Source of the DNA: Letharia columbiana
Lineage: Eukaryota > Ascomycota > Lecanoromycetes > Lecanorales > Parmeliaceae
Assembly: GCF_014066305.1 (NCBI RefSeq)
Contig: NW_023501050.1
Span: 496,001 to 560,000 of the forward strand
Direction: 5' to 3'
Length of the DNA: 64,000 bases
The position numbers and the translations under genes were made by a program. The stretch's first letter is position 1; each line of letters starts with the position of its first letter. Under the pieces are notes generated by a model. The model searched no databases and was not told where the DNA came from. It saw only the letters and a program-made list of their open reading frames with translations. Shown in pieces: positions 45,288 to 57,699 of this stretch.

Positions 45288-45429
45288 CTACTCGTGGATT
45301 CCAGAGACGAGTTACCTTTGATAGAGCGAGGACACCAATAGATCAAGCGACATGCCGCTGAGTGGAAATAATCTTATCTATTGGTGTCCTCGCTCTATCA
45401 AGTAACTCACTTCTGGAATCCACGAGTAG
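45288..45429. repeat. Foldback inverted repeat (~53-bp arms)
   Basis: The left arm 45288-45342 and right arm 45377-45429 are reverse complements over about 53 bp with few mismatches (outer ends CTACTCGTGGATTCCAGA; inner ends GATAGAGCGAGGACACCAAT), around a 34-bp loop. No reading frame inside. This size fits a MITE-like foldback or the residue of a terminal inversion. Confidence 0.85.
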
Positions 45430-45662
45430 GTTTCCCTAGGCCCCGCGAGCGTGAAATCTGCCTCACTCGAAGCTTTTTGGAAAAGGGTCGCTAAGGGACG
45501 GATCGGGTCGTTTGAGGATAGGTGGGTTAATCTTAGGGCGAGGTTGATTCGGAGGTTTCACGACGACGGCGGATTTGTTTCTTCGATTCGTTCGTCGATT
45601 GATTCGATGCGCGGCGGGTTGTGTTTGTCGGGGTGGTTTTTGGAGATGGATTAGTGCTAGGT

Positions 45663-45701
45663 GTATATATATATATATATATACATACATACATACATAC
45701 G
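45663..45701. repeat. (TA)n / (CATA)n microsatellite
   Basis: About ten TA units followed by about five CATA units, just past the 3' end of the secreted-protein gene. Confidence 0.95.
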
Positions 45702-45727
45702 CGCTCCCTCTAACCCTCGCACGCCCC

Positions 45728-46982
45728 TCACGCCTTCCACTGCCCGACCGCCACGACCTGACTCTCCCACAACATCCGCCACGCATTCGGCTTCGCCCGG
45801 CTCCCACCCGTCGGGTCGTAATCGAACAGCATGTGCCCCGCGCCCGTGTTCTCCAGGGTGGTCTGCCCGCTGGGCGTCTTGGCGTCCTGCGCGTCGTACG
45901 TCCGGACCGTGGGTGCGACGCCGACGAGGCCGTTGATCGCGCTGACCATTTTCGCAATCTTGTCCGGGTACTCTTGGGTGCCGGGCTTCGCTTCGGATTC
46001 CGGCGTGTAGATGTAGGCTTGCAGGCCCGGATCGCCTTTGAAGTCGGCGGCGACGGAGGCGAGGGATGGTTGGCCTGGGGGGGGGAAGGGGTTTAGGATG
46101 ATTGTTCGAGGTGGGTGGTTTGGAGGGAAGGGGTGGGGGAAGATGGGTTGAATGTACCTTTGTAGCCTGAGGTGAGGAAGTTGGTCACCTGGGTTGCGAA
46201 TTGCAGTCGGTAGGTTGCTCCTTCCGGTTTCCCAAATGATAAGCTTTCCCAGTAGTGTCCTGAGAGGTTCCCGGCAAAGGTCAGCGCTGTGGATGGAACT
46301 GACGCGGACACGGTGATACAGATCTTACCGAGATAGACCCGTTTCTGACTTATGACAGCGAGCCAGGTGCATCCGCAAATCCCCCGCATGCCAAACGTGA
46401 CAGTTGTGGTGCCGAGTGCACCCGTGACAGCTGTTGCGTAGTCGTCCGCGTTATCCACGTATGGAACAATCTCTTGACCCGTTTGGAGTGCGTCAACGTG
46501 GGTGATCATGTACTGGTCACGAGCCTTCTGGGTGTTTGGTGTAGGGGGAAACGGCTCGAATACCCGCTTTTGCAGCCAGGAACGATCCTCCAGTTGTCGC
46601 TTGCTTGAAGTGCTCGGCGTAGCTATGCCACACATCGAGCGGCAACCGAAGCCCGGAGGTGTGTCATCAGCCATAGGACCGTCCGTGTCGCGGGCGAAGA
46701 GTAGCGACGCATTTCTTTTGTTGCATTAGTCATGAGACTTTGGACGAAAGGCTGGTGTAGGGGGTATACCTTGCCTCGATATCCGCATATTCGTCGTCAG
46801 AGTTGGCTGATAGCTCCCTGTCGTTGTTTTCAGCTTAGATCCTTTCACATCAACGAGGAGGCTTCAGATCGATACCTCTCTTCAGGTGTAAATCTCTTGG
46901 AGTCGAGGACAGAACGAGCAACTGCAACCCATACACAGACCCCGAGCAGGGCTCCGAAGACTTGATGAGTGTGGAACCGCAT
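45728..46982 (-). CDS. Predicted secreted protein, unrecognised
   Basis: Exons 46982-46876, 46714-46158 and 46074-45728 give about 336 residues. Exon 1 supplies an apparent signal peptide (MRFHTHQVFGALLGVCVWVAVARS) followed by a Lys-Arg site. The mature part begins ...NASLLFARDTDGPMADDTPPGFGCRSMCG and has few cysteines, a central region (YMITHVDALQTGQEIVPYVDNADDYATAV; CGCTWLAVIS) and a C-terminal block (DKIAKMVSAINGLVGVAPTVRTYDAQD ... NAWRMLWESQVVAVGQW). I do not recognise a family; possibly a small secreted effector-like or cell-surface protein (inference). The 161-bp first intron is less certain: it contains an ORF-like 65-nt stretch (ending GAGGCAAG at a GTATAC donor) that would shift frame if included. 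Confidence 0.65.
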
Positions 46983-49350
46983 ATTGTGTTGAGGACAGAC
47001 AATGCTGGCTTTCTCTTGACAACTTCTTTTCCAAGGATATGCGACACTCAATGAGGGCAGGTACTAGTTTTTGAGCCGAACGAAAGTCAGGGAGGGCACC
47101 AAGAGCCTCTAAAGGCCGCATCCTCTCGATATATTTGATTCGCCTCTAGTGTACTTGGTCCTTTCATTTCCACAAGCTGTACCAACACAAGAGACTCGGA
47201 GTACGTTGTTGGATAGAAATCCAATGACACGACTGCGGCCAGAGCTTGGCACACGGCTGTTTGAAGCTGTTGGGACAACGGACAAGGCCAAGGCGTGCGG
47301 GCCAACAGACTGCTATCCAGTAGTGAGAAACAGTTATAGAGCAAACCAAAGTCTAAAGCGTGTGTTCGGCAGATCAATGCATGAAACGACGACCCCAGCC
47401 GCAGGTTTGAGATGATCATACTTCCTCGCAAGCCTCACGATGTCGTATGTGGCACGAAAAGACAGCGAGATTAGAGGCATTCTGATCAAGTGTTGGTTAT
47501 GAGCCACCTTCAGAGCAACACAATGGGACTAGCAGGTACGGGGCCAACATGGAGTGAGGCCGTTGTGATGGAAGAGGCCGTCGATACTGAGCCTCTTCAC
47601 GCACGTACTCGCAGGCTGAAGAAAATCACAAATTAAGGAAGGAGAGCACCAACAAGATGTTGGGGTTCTGAAATCCGCAATCGAGGAGCAAGTAAGGCGG
47701 CGTAGCTGCATCCCGTAAGAGAAACAAAAGGTCCAGAGGTTGACTCTGTCCAAATAGTGAGATTTAAAGGAGTATAGTATTGGGCTCTCGAAAGACTCAT
47801 CAAACCCTGTGCTGGCTAGCGAATTTGCCTAGGTCAAACAATTATACAGGTGTGGATAGGCATTGGGGGCATGAAGCTGCGTCAATGGCACAGGTCCTGT
47901 CGACATAGCCTCATGGCACTAGCTCCAGGTGAACGCCACACTAGCAGATCCTTTGATGGCATTGTGGAGCTAAAGAGCTGATACGTGTTTCTACTATACA
48001 TAGTGATTAATTCGTACCTCGGACATGCACGCCACACACGGTTGCAAAAGGGCCGATGGAGGGTGTCAGAATGATTGTCTCAACTTGAGCGTTGGTGGAA
48101 TTACTGGACGCCTGATTTCAATGCGCGTATTGGTATCACAGTGCTGATCTGACTAACAGCGGAGGTCGCAGCTGAATGTTAGCCTTACAGGTTCGCAAAC
48201 CCTGCGATCGTCCGCGGAATTCCGTCGCTGAGCAGTGAGTAAGATGCAAAGTCAAAGACTTCACTTCTTTGTGCTCTCTTGAACCAAAGTCGTTTATGAT
48301 TTGCAACAAAGCCACAAAAGAAGGGTTGACATTATGAGTTACATATGAGAAACACATATTACAGTATCTGACGCGTCATCGACTTGGACCCACACCCTCG
48401 ATTTGACAATTAATATCCGGCCCTTACGCCTTAGCCAGACGCTGAAGAGTCAGGTAGAGTAAGTACCTATGATGGACTTGGAATCGGTTGTCTACTTTAT
48501 TGTTTTGACATCGTATTCAACTCCCGTGGCTGCATCATCTGGCACTGCGACTGGGACGGTCGGCGGAGATGGTGGTGTGAAAGGAGGAATGATAGGTGCT
48601 GAGGTGAGGCTGAGGTGAGACTAGGTCTACCTAGAGGTTACAGCAGAAAGCAAGCTAGCAGGCGGCCCGGGCGGCGAAGCATATTCTAAGGTCCCCCCAC
48701 GCTTGCCAACCTTCACCCTTAACCTTCATTTCCCATAGGCCGATGAAAGCATGAGAGTACCTTAGCTATGCTGCTTTAATAATAGTATTGTCATACTGTA
48801 ATCCCTCAGGCACATTAGCTGCGACACGATTCAGATCCACTGGTCAATTTATCTTACCCAATCGGCGAGCTTTGCCCGAGACTAAAACTACTTTATCCTT
48901 CTTCTTACCCAACATCCACTTCTGTCTCAACAACCGACCGCTGCGTGTTGGCACATGCATTTTCTAAGCCTCCCGTCTGTGCTCCACATCAACCTCATGC
49001 TATCTGAGCTACAACACTCACGAGCAGAGTCATTTTCTCGTGATGGAATCTAAATTTGCTAAGGAATTCAACTTCTCCTTTGTCCATGTTGTCTAGACCC
49101 CAACCCGGCTCAGGTAACGCCGCCGCACATAGCAACCTCGAAAATAGACCCACGTTGGTGAGATGAAGCGTGCTCATTTCCATCCTTGTTTCAAGAGTTG
49201 ATCTCTTGTTGGAAGAGTAAAGTAGAGCTTATCCATTGCCATGATGCTCCTGTCTGTAAGAATGAAGTTTTTCTTATCTCTACCTGCATTTGAGCCTCTC
49301 CTGGGTACATCTTTTGGACCGGCGCAGCTTCTTTCCTTTGTGCATCCAGT
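46983..49350. other. Intergenic 2.4 kb, no gene seen
   Basis: Many short frames on both strands, none with domain or codon-use support. Upstream region of the large glycoprotein; CT-rich near 48890-48960. Confidence 0.5.
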
Positions 49351-52300
49351 ATGTATTACTTTAGGACACTCTCTTGCCCATTGCTACTTCTACTATTGCT
49401 GGAGTCTAGCCAAAGCAGCGCTCAGAGTACAGCGTCTGCTGCAACGACAGCTGCATCCTCGTCAGCAATTCCGCCATCCTGTATCCAGTCAAGAGCTCCC
49501 ACAGCCTCGTCTGCAGCGGCAATACAGTCCTCACTTGCCAGCGACGCTACAATCAGCAAGGCCTGCGATCCTTCGATTCAACAATGGGTCAGTGGTAGCG
49601 GCACCACACAAACATACTATGCCCTTGACAGCGCCTATTTCTTCAATATCTCCCTTGCAGCGGGTGTCACTAACCGTCCACCTTCCCAAGAATGTGCAAC
49701 TAACTTCAATGCTATCCTCTCATCATGCGTGGTGAGTCAAGACTATTGGGGAGGATGGATCGTTTCCAATGGAATGAATTACTCAAGTACGTGAGAGAGG
49801 ATTATACTCGAAGTTTCATGAATACTGATATGCCCTAAAAAGTTAACTATACACCGCCAAGCCCAATGTCTAGTGCAGCGAGCAGTATATCAGGCAGTAC
49901 CATGGGCTCAAGCGCCACTCCGAACTCTGCGTCTTCAGCATCTTCAGTCAGCTCTGCCTCCCCAACAAATGGCGCAGGTATCCCGGGCTCAGCGAGTAGT
50001 GTTCGTGCTTCTGGTATGGCAAGTGGACTGTCGAGCTCGAGCTCGAACTTAGGGCTTTTCCCCTCAAAGTCATCTTGGGGTACCGGTGTGACAGCGAGCA
50101 CCGCTTCTCTTGCAACTACTGCCCATTTCGGTTCTTCAGAAAATCCGGCCAGCTCCGCTCCTTCAGCAGGTAGTTTGAGTTCTGTGCCAGGCTCAAGTGT
50201 CTATGTCTTCGATGGAGTTACTTTCACAAGTGGACCCTCTGGCCTTGTCGCTGGGACAGCCACGGTCCAGCCTGGAGGAAATGCCGTGACAATATCTAGT
50301 CATACATTTTCCCTCGGCCCCTCAGGAAGCTCGATGGCGGTCGACGGAACGATCAGCCCTCTGACTCTGGGAATCACGACAATGCTAAATGGTCACCCAA
50401 GTACATTAGCAAGCACATCAGTATCGTCTCCTACGTCATCAGCGGCAACGCAACCTGATCCCAGTGTCTATACTTTCGATGGAGTCGTCTTTACCAGTGG
50501 GGCGTCGGGACTAATTGCTGGGACTGCCACTGTGAAGCCAGGTGGACCCGCCGTCACGGTATCTAGCCACACTTTCTCACTCGGGTCTTTAGGGAGCACA
50601 ATCGCTGTTGACGGAACATTATCAGCTCTAACACCACCTCAAGTGCCTAGTACCGCAGGCTCTGTCTCTATGTCAAGTCACAGTGCTAAACTGAGTGTCT
50701 ATACCTTCGATGGGATAGTCTTCACCAGTGGTACGTCTGGCCTTATCGCTGGAACTGCCACCGTACAGCCTGGTGGACCAGCCGTCACTATTTCGAGCCA
50801 TACTTTCTCTCTAGGTCCAGCGGGAAGCACAATCGCTGTTGACGGAACATTATCAGCTCTAACACCACCTCAAGTGCCTAGTACCGCAGGCTCTGTCTCT
50901 ATGTCAAGTCACAGTGCTAAACTGAGTGTCTATACCTTCGATGGGATAGTCTTCACCAGTGGTACATCTGGCCTTGTCGCTGGAACTGCCACCGTACAGC
51001 CTGGTGGACCAGCTGTCACTATTTCGAGCCATACTTTCTCTCTAGGACCAGCGGGAAGCACAATCGCTGTCGATGGTACACTGTCGCCTTTAACGCCATC
51101 TCAGGCCTTTGCCACCAGCTCCATCTCAAAGTCTAGCGCCAGTCTTGGACCGACTTTCACGCCTCCCCCTTCCCCAGTCTATACTATCGACGGGATTGCG
51201 CTTACGGGAAATCCGAGCTCCGCTCTCACCATTGCAGGCAGCACAATCACACCAGGCGGCCCACCAGCTATTGTTTCAAGTCATACATTCTCAATCCCCG
51301 CTGCAGCCACCGGCAATGCAATCAACGTTGACGGAACCGTGACTCATCTTTCGACCCCAACGGCAACCAGTAGAGCCTCTCCAGGATCTACTAAGAGTGC
51401 CAGTTCTGCTCCCATGACAACCGGACCGTCTTCTATCTACACCATTGATGGTGTTACACTCACAGGCAATCCAACGAGTCTTGCTACTGCGAATTGGACT
51501 CTGACCGTTGGAGGCTCTGCCATGACAATCTCGAGCCATACTTTCCAAATTCCTGCTTTGGCTACGGGAGGTGCGATCAGCGTAGACGGAACTCTGACTA
51601 CTCTACCCTCCCTAGGTGCGACTGGGACCAGGAGCTCAGGGGCCTTGATGGCAAGTTCGAGATCTTCAGCGGGAGACTCAGTACCCTCCACGATGAGCCA
51701 AGGATCTTCAGCCAGCTCACAGCCTGCCATTAACCAGTATACTTTCGCGGTCACTGCCACCAATACCGCCATACCCGCCGGTTTCTACGCGCAAGCCAGC
51801 AGTAATGCTGATTGGCATTCCAATACGTGGCTCACAACTACCGATAAAAGTGGGCATACAACAATCGTGCCCGTCCTCGTTGGATGCAAAGTATGTGGGC
51901 CCATAGGCGCAGGTATCATATTATGGGATCTGCCCCCGATTCCGGATATTTCTTTCTCATTCCCAAAGTTCAACCTGCCATCGTTCTCACTCCCGTGTAT
52001 TCCGATTCCCTTCATAAAGAGCTGCAGTTCGCCAGGAAACACGCCGGAAACTGGTAGGTAGTGCCCTACTTTTGCAGTACGATGCTAATCTGGACTAGAT
52101 ATTGATGACTCAACTCCGGGCAGCGATCCGAACAAGCCAAATCCCAATGATCCAGATGGAAACCCCGACGAGGAAGAGCCGGATGAGGAGAAGAAAACGC
52201 AAGAGCAGCAAAGCGAGGAAAAGCAAACCCAGACAAAGCCAAGCAAGAGTACTACTCCATTAAGTACAACGCCTCTGAGTACTATGCCGTCGAGTACTAC

Positions 52301-53945
52301 GCCTTCAAGTTCTATTACAAGTGGATCCTCATGTGTATTAAGTATCTATTCACTTACCCCCTTTACGGACCTCGCCACTCTAGACACGGGCGGAATCACC
52401 ACATTCGGGAGCATGACTTCGTCAGGAAACGCCACCAGCGCATCCTCATGTGTATTAAGTATCTATTCACTCACTCCATTTACGGACCTCGCCACTCTAG
52501 ACACGGGCGGAATCACCACATTCGGGAGCATGACTTCGTCAGGAAACGCCACCAGCGCATCCTCATGTGTATTAAGTATCTATTCACTCACTCCATTTAC
52601 GGACCTCGCCACTCTAGACACAGGCGGAATCACCACATTCGGCAGCATGACCTCCTCCGGAACAACAACAAATGCATCCTCATGTGTATTAACTGTTTAC
52701 TCCCTGACATCCTTCACGGATCTCGCGACGCTTGTGACGGATGATTCAACAGATACCGCAACAGCCTCTGCAAATGCGACAGCACCAATAACCCAAACCA
52801 CCACTGACGCATCCTCATGTTTATTAACCGTATACACCCTGACACCCTTCACCGACATTGCAACCCTCGATACCGACGACGCCCCTACCCTAACTGCCAC
52901 CCCGACCCTAGTTGCCACCCCGACCCTAGTAACCAACCCAACCCTGACCGCCACCCCGACCAAAACTGCCACCCCGACTACCACACCCCGCTCTATCACC
53001 TCCGCTCCGACCAGTACCCCCCAACCCGACTGCAGTGCACTAACCGTCTCCTGGTTCTCACCAACCGTATGGTGCCAATGCGGCGAAGACCAAGCCACTT
53101 ACGCAGCCCTCCCCTCCTCAAGCGGCGCCTCCGCCAACTGCGACCTCACTGCCCTCCCATCCAAAACCATCAACCCCATCTCCGTCAAACCTGGCCCCAC
53201 AAACATCCCCGGCGTCAATGGCCTCGACGGCTGTAACGCCGTCGACGCAGGCGACGAACAAGGTTGCCCCGGGGTCGACTACTGCAACTGCAATGAAGTC
53301 TACGTCGGTTTCCTGTCCGCCACTGTCTCCGGCACGGTGTCCCGAAACTGCGATTACACGCTCCAACCCACCGTAAATGACTGCCCCATAAACACACTCG
53401 CCCTACTCTCCGCCTCAGTCTCCGCATCAAAAGCCGCCGTTGCCCCAAAGCCTACCCCAACCCCCACAACCAGCTCATTCGACATGGCCAGCACGACCCT
53501 ATCCTGCGGCGCCAAATTCTCCACCGACTCCGGCGCAATCTACACCTCGATCCCGCGCGCGCAAACGAACCAGATCCTCTCCAACATCGGCGATTTCTGC
53601 ACCCCATCCGACAACGGCGTCGGCGACACCCTCACTCTCGTCAAAGGAAAACCAGCCTTCCACACCATGCGTTTCGACGCCCCGGGACTCATGCTGTATC
53701 AGTTCGAAATGCAGTGGGATCCCCGGCCCGAGTGCGCGAACATCCCGGCGCCGGAGATACGCGATGCGGTGCCCACGGGCCCGGATTATTGGTGTCAGGT
53801 GTATTTCGACGCGATTACGAACAGCTGCGATGCGGGGTCGGGCGAGGATAAGCATGGGGGGATCATGTACGCTGATTGTGTGATTTGGGGGTGGGAGGCG
53901 TATGACGGGTGTAGTGGGGAATTTGCGAAGGTTAACGATTGTTAG
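49351..53945 (+). CDS. Large secreted repeat glycoprotein (cell surface)
   Basis: Exons 49351-49786, 49843-52053 and 52099-53945 give about 1,497 residues. Signal peptide MYYFRTLSCPLLLLLLLESSQSSAQ. An N-terminal domain with few Cys (CDPSIQQW...CATNFNAILSSC) precedes six copies of a ~50-residue unit of the form YTFDG-x-TSG...AGTATVQPGGPAVTISSHTFSL...I-VDGT (starts near 50199, 50461, 50697, 50928, 51177, 51433). After a Cys-containing region and an acidic linker (GNPDEEEPDEEKKTQEQ) comes a second array of 39-residue units (SCVLSIYSLTPFTDLATLDTG). The C-terminus (SCGAKF...DFCTPSDNG...CQVYFDAITNSCDAG...DCVIWGWEAYDGCSG) is a Cys-containing domain common at the end of fungal secreted repeat proteins. 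No GPI signal seen. Likely wall-associated or extracellular. Confidence 0.85.
50650..51110 (+). repeat. 231-bp tandem duplication inside the glycoprotein
   Basis: A unit of 231 bp (77 codons) starting near 50650 recurs at 50881 with only a few differences; it covers the VYTFDGIVFTSG ... SAKL segment. The adjacent copies are older and more diverged. Confidence 0.9.
52326..52811 (+). repeat. 117-bp tandem repeats inside the glycoprotein
   Basis: Units begin at 52326, 52443 and 52560 (117 bp, 39 codons, almost identical); a diverged 135-bp unit starts at 52677 and another near 52812. Length stays a multiple of three, so copy number can change without frameshift. Confidence 0.93.
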
Positions 53946-56794
53946 TAGTTGATGGTACTTGGTAGGGGGGGGCGAGGGTGGTGGATGTATATAGTGTGAT
54001 TGGAAATACCCTTGAGTAGCGCCATTGATTTTCACCTCGATTATCATATATGATGCTCCTGCGCTCACGGCGTCAGAGCAAAGTATCACATTCCGTCCAT
54101 CGTTGAGATCTCCCTTCATACTAAATAGAGTCTATGTTTGTATCCCATGCCCGCCTACACCAATCAAACCAACCACTCACCCAGCCTACGACTGCTCCCC
54201 CCTCCCCCCCCCAAAACACGCCCCTCCGTCTCCTCCTCCCATCCCATCCCATCCCATCACCCCTCCTCCACCCCCAACCACCAACTCCCCACTCTTCGCA
54301 CCACTCCCGCCCACCCTCCTCCACACCCCCTCACCCAGCCTACCACTGCTCCCTCCCACCCACCCAAATACCCCCGTCCGTCTCCTCCTCCCATCCCTCC
54401 TCCACCCCCAACCACCAACTCCCCACTCCCGCACCCTCCTCCCACACCCCCCCACCCGTCCAAAACCCCACCACCCCTCCCTCACCATCGCCCCCACACC
54501 CACACCCACACCCACCCCTTATCACACCCACCCCTCATCAAACCCATCCCCCGATCATCAATCGCCAAAAAGCCACCTCTCTCTCCACCGTCTCCCGCCT
54601 TTCCACTCCTGGCACACATACCACCCAGCCCCCCCCCCCCCGCCCATCCCACCGCAAGTAGAAAAAAATCCGGTGTCGCAATCATGAAAGTCATCGCTTA
54701 TGAACTGAGCGCACGTGGGTGCATACTATCCCGATCTATCCCGTCGTTCGTCTGACGACGTCCAGGTGCCGGAATCCAATCAGAGCGCGACCGGACGGGC
54801 ATGTTTGGCGGGCGGAAGACGACGGAGGTTGTGTCTCTCTCTACTATTCATTGGGGGTTCTCTTGCGCTGAGGGTTTAGATCGTGTGGCATGGGATCGTC
54901 TATTCCTGTCGCACCCGTTCGTTCGCGATGAGGTTGTTGTTCGCTGTGACCGTGGTCTTGGTCTCTGTGCTGTTTTCGGATCGAGGCGCTAGGGTTTGTG
55001 GACGGTGGGTGGTTGGGTATATTCGGCTGATTGTGTCAGTCTGGGGCTTTGGGAGACGGTGGCGGGTTTGATGCGGATTGGTTGTGTTGTGTTTGTTGGG
55101 GTTCTGGGGGTCTGCTGACGAGGGTTGGAAGGGGAGAGGGAGGTTTTGGTCTGTTGGGTTGGGAAAGTTTAGGGGGGTCGATCGCGTCTGGGATGGAGAG
55201 ATTGGTGCGGTGGGTGGTGGGTTTTTGGCTGGGGGTTAGCCGAGGTGAGCTCTTCGGGGGGATCCTTTGGAGCTCGGCGCGTTGAGTGTTGGATTTTTGG
55301 CTAGGAGTTGGCCAAGGTGCGCTCTTCGGGGGGATCCTTAGAATCTTCGAGACCGCATCTCGAAAGGGAAGAACGTCCTCAAGAGGTGTGATGGTGCTTC
55401 GGTGCTGATATCTAACTGCGTACGTATGCCTTCAAATCCGTTACGTCGTCCACCGTCATGAACCTCATCCTCCGCCCGCGTTCTTTGGATATCTCACCAC
55501 GCCTCTCTAGCCCCATTTCTATCAAATCCCCGATCGCTATCATTTTGAACAGCATGAGCGAATCAAGCTGTCAGTCTTCCTCTCGTTCCATGTTTCAAAT
55601 ATCGATGCAATGCCACGCTCTGTCACCCATTCCTATAGCCTTTCCCGGTCCCCGAGCTTTTGTGATTCGGCTCATCCCTTCATTTCAACATTCCGATACC
55701 TGTTCCTTGCGATCTGTAACAAATCAGACGAAGGGCAAGTCGCTCACAGCCCGACAATAGTTGCAAATCTCCTGGAGTCTATTTTCTGTACGGCTCGCGA
55801 TCGTGGTCGGTGAGTCAGGTCAGTCTCCAACATCTTGGTCTGCGCTACTCAAGTTCCACCCTTTTTGACGATGACGCCATGTTTGCTCTTCCTTCTATTT
55901 TCTTATGAGTTATAGTGACCGGAGTACGTAGGTCTATTATGTAAGTGGTGTACCAAATATCCTGAGCAAAGTCGACCGTGTTGAGGTGTCCCATATTTTC
56001 TGTGAATTATTTCATCGCGTCGTCCTTGACCACGGTGGTCTAGCGCTTATTGACTGTGAGTTGGGTTTGAACATTTGATGTCATGGTACTCTCGAAAGAT
56101 GGCATGAGATTGTTGTCTTAGATCATTTGGCTTGAAGCTGAAGAGTCTTTCATGTTGGCGATAGTTGAATTCTGAATGTCTAACAGCCTGTTTGTCGGTT
56201 AGAGTGATGAAATCGATTGCCGCACTGTGTCCAGTGAGTTCAAGATATGCGAAATAGGCGAATGGAAGAGCCTTGAAAAATGCAAAAGTGTGGGGGAACA
56301 AAGACTCGAATATGGTTCTGACTCGGGAATTTGGTTAAGACCAGACAGAAAAGAGCTTGGCAGTGAGAAGCTTTAGACCACCTTCTTTCATGAGATTCTA
56401 CCCCTGAAAGTGCCTCCAATGATTTCCCAGAACACATCTGCCCCTCAAATGGTTTCCGCTCCTGCCAACTAAGCAAATGTTTACACCGTCCCATTTAACT
56501 TCCCGAGAACTCGATCTTTCTTCTTTGTGTCAAATTTCAGACACAGCGGGCTGCTCCTCCTCCAGTGAGCCAAAGCACGGGATCCGGTCGTTGATCCCAG
56601 CAATCTTTGGCTTCTTCTCAGCCAGCCTTACAACAGCACCGGGTTACAGCCCGACCACCAGTGTCACAGCAAAGAGTTCAAGCCGATTGGTTTTCTCCAC
56701 AACTTGGTTCCTCTAATCCAAATGTGCCAACACTTCAGGGCACAATGCCCTCAACGTCGGGATCATACTTCTCATTCATCCCTATTTTCCCCCA
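53946..56794. other. Gene-poor 2.8 kb with C-rich low-complexity DNA
   Basis: 54171-54660 is strongly C-rich with a partial tandem duplication. 55219-55266 and 55290-55340 are near-identical 48-50 bp direct repeats (shared GCTCTTCGGGGGGATCCTT). The Pro-rich frames across this DNA follow its composition and are not counted as genes. Confidence 0.55.
54171..54440. repeat. C-rich tandem duplication
   Basis: About 115-125 bp at 54171-54298 (CTCACCCAGCCTAC...CCAACCACCAACTCCCCACTC) recurs at 54326-54440 with small indels. Confidence 0.85.
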
Positions 56795-57344
56795 TCACTC
56801 CTTGTGGTCGGCAACGCGCACACCTGTAGCCCCATCCCTATTAGCTCTCCACACACCGCCCTCATCTCCATCAAATTCTTCCAACTTCCACACCTCAACC
56901 TTCTCTTTACATTCTTCCAACGCCTCTTCACCTCCCCTCCACGCATCTTGTCGATGAGGAGCAGACACAGCAATCAGTATACTTTCCTCACCGATTGGAA
57001 CAACTCCTAGCCGATGAATCATGCTGATGGCCGTCAAGGAGTGCTTTTCTTTCACGCTGCGCGCAATCGAAAGCATAGTTTGGAGAGCTCGTGGCGGGTA
57101 GGAAGTATACTCTAGGTGCGTGACGGGCTTGCCGTCGAAGTTGTCCCGTGTAGTACCTGGTAGCTTTTAGATGGATGTGGGGCTGAGGATGGTTTGAAAG
57201 CCTACCAGCGAAGAGCACAATTGCGCCAGCTTTGGGGCTCTTGACCTCAGCCATGATAGAGAGGGGATTGAGGATGTCGTGAGTCAGGGCCACAGATGTG
57301 CATTCCTCTTCCTGACGGTGGCCTGCGTTCGGACTGTCCGACAT
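56795..57344 (-). CDS. cnxH: Molybdopterin synthase catalytic subunit (MoaE/MOCS2B)
   Basis: The large subunit of molybdopterin synthase converts cyclic pyranopterin phosphate to molybdopterin using the thiocarboxylated small subunit. Exons 57344-57206 and 57156-56795 give 166 residues. Family landmarks: PLSIMAEVKSPKAGAIVLFAGTTRDNFDGKPVTHLEY (the GA...F.G..R motif), then YPPRALQTMLSIA, IHRLGVVPIGEESILIAVSAPHRQDAW with the HR pair, and VEVWKLEEF containing the active-site Lys region. Length is normal. The cnxH symbol follows Aspergillus nidulans, where cnxH encodes this subunit. Needed for nitrate reductase and other molybdoenzymes; no other cofactor gene is nearby. Confidence 0.9.
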
Positions 57345-57699
57345 CTTCGGAGCAAAGCTGGCGTTCTGAAAGGTCGCAGTCTTCGGAGCCTCTCACTTGC
57401 GAAACCAACTTCCCACCTCGCCTACCAATCCCAACTGCCCATCGGTGTAGCCTGGAGCTCGCAGCTCCAACTTGTGTCTGGCTGCATTGTTGGTGTGATA
57501 TGAGCAGCCTGTAGCAAAAAGTCACCCGAGATAAGTGAAATTCGTCACTGCAAGATGCTGGAAAGCGCGCTAGTGTAGATTAGATTAGGGCATTCGACCT
57601 GAGACTCCTCTCAAGACTAGAGAGTGCAAAGTGAGTGCAGTCATGATAAGATGGATTCACCACGCTACGAAGCAGGCAGCACCTCCTTGGTGAGACGAA

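Noticed and set aside
54025..54755. Pro/His-rich overlapping frames
   Set aside because: Three frames are open at once in C-rich DNA, which indicates composition bias, not coding.
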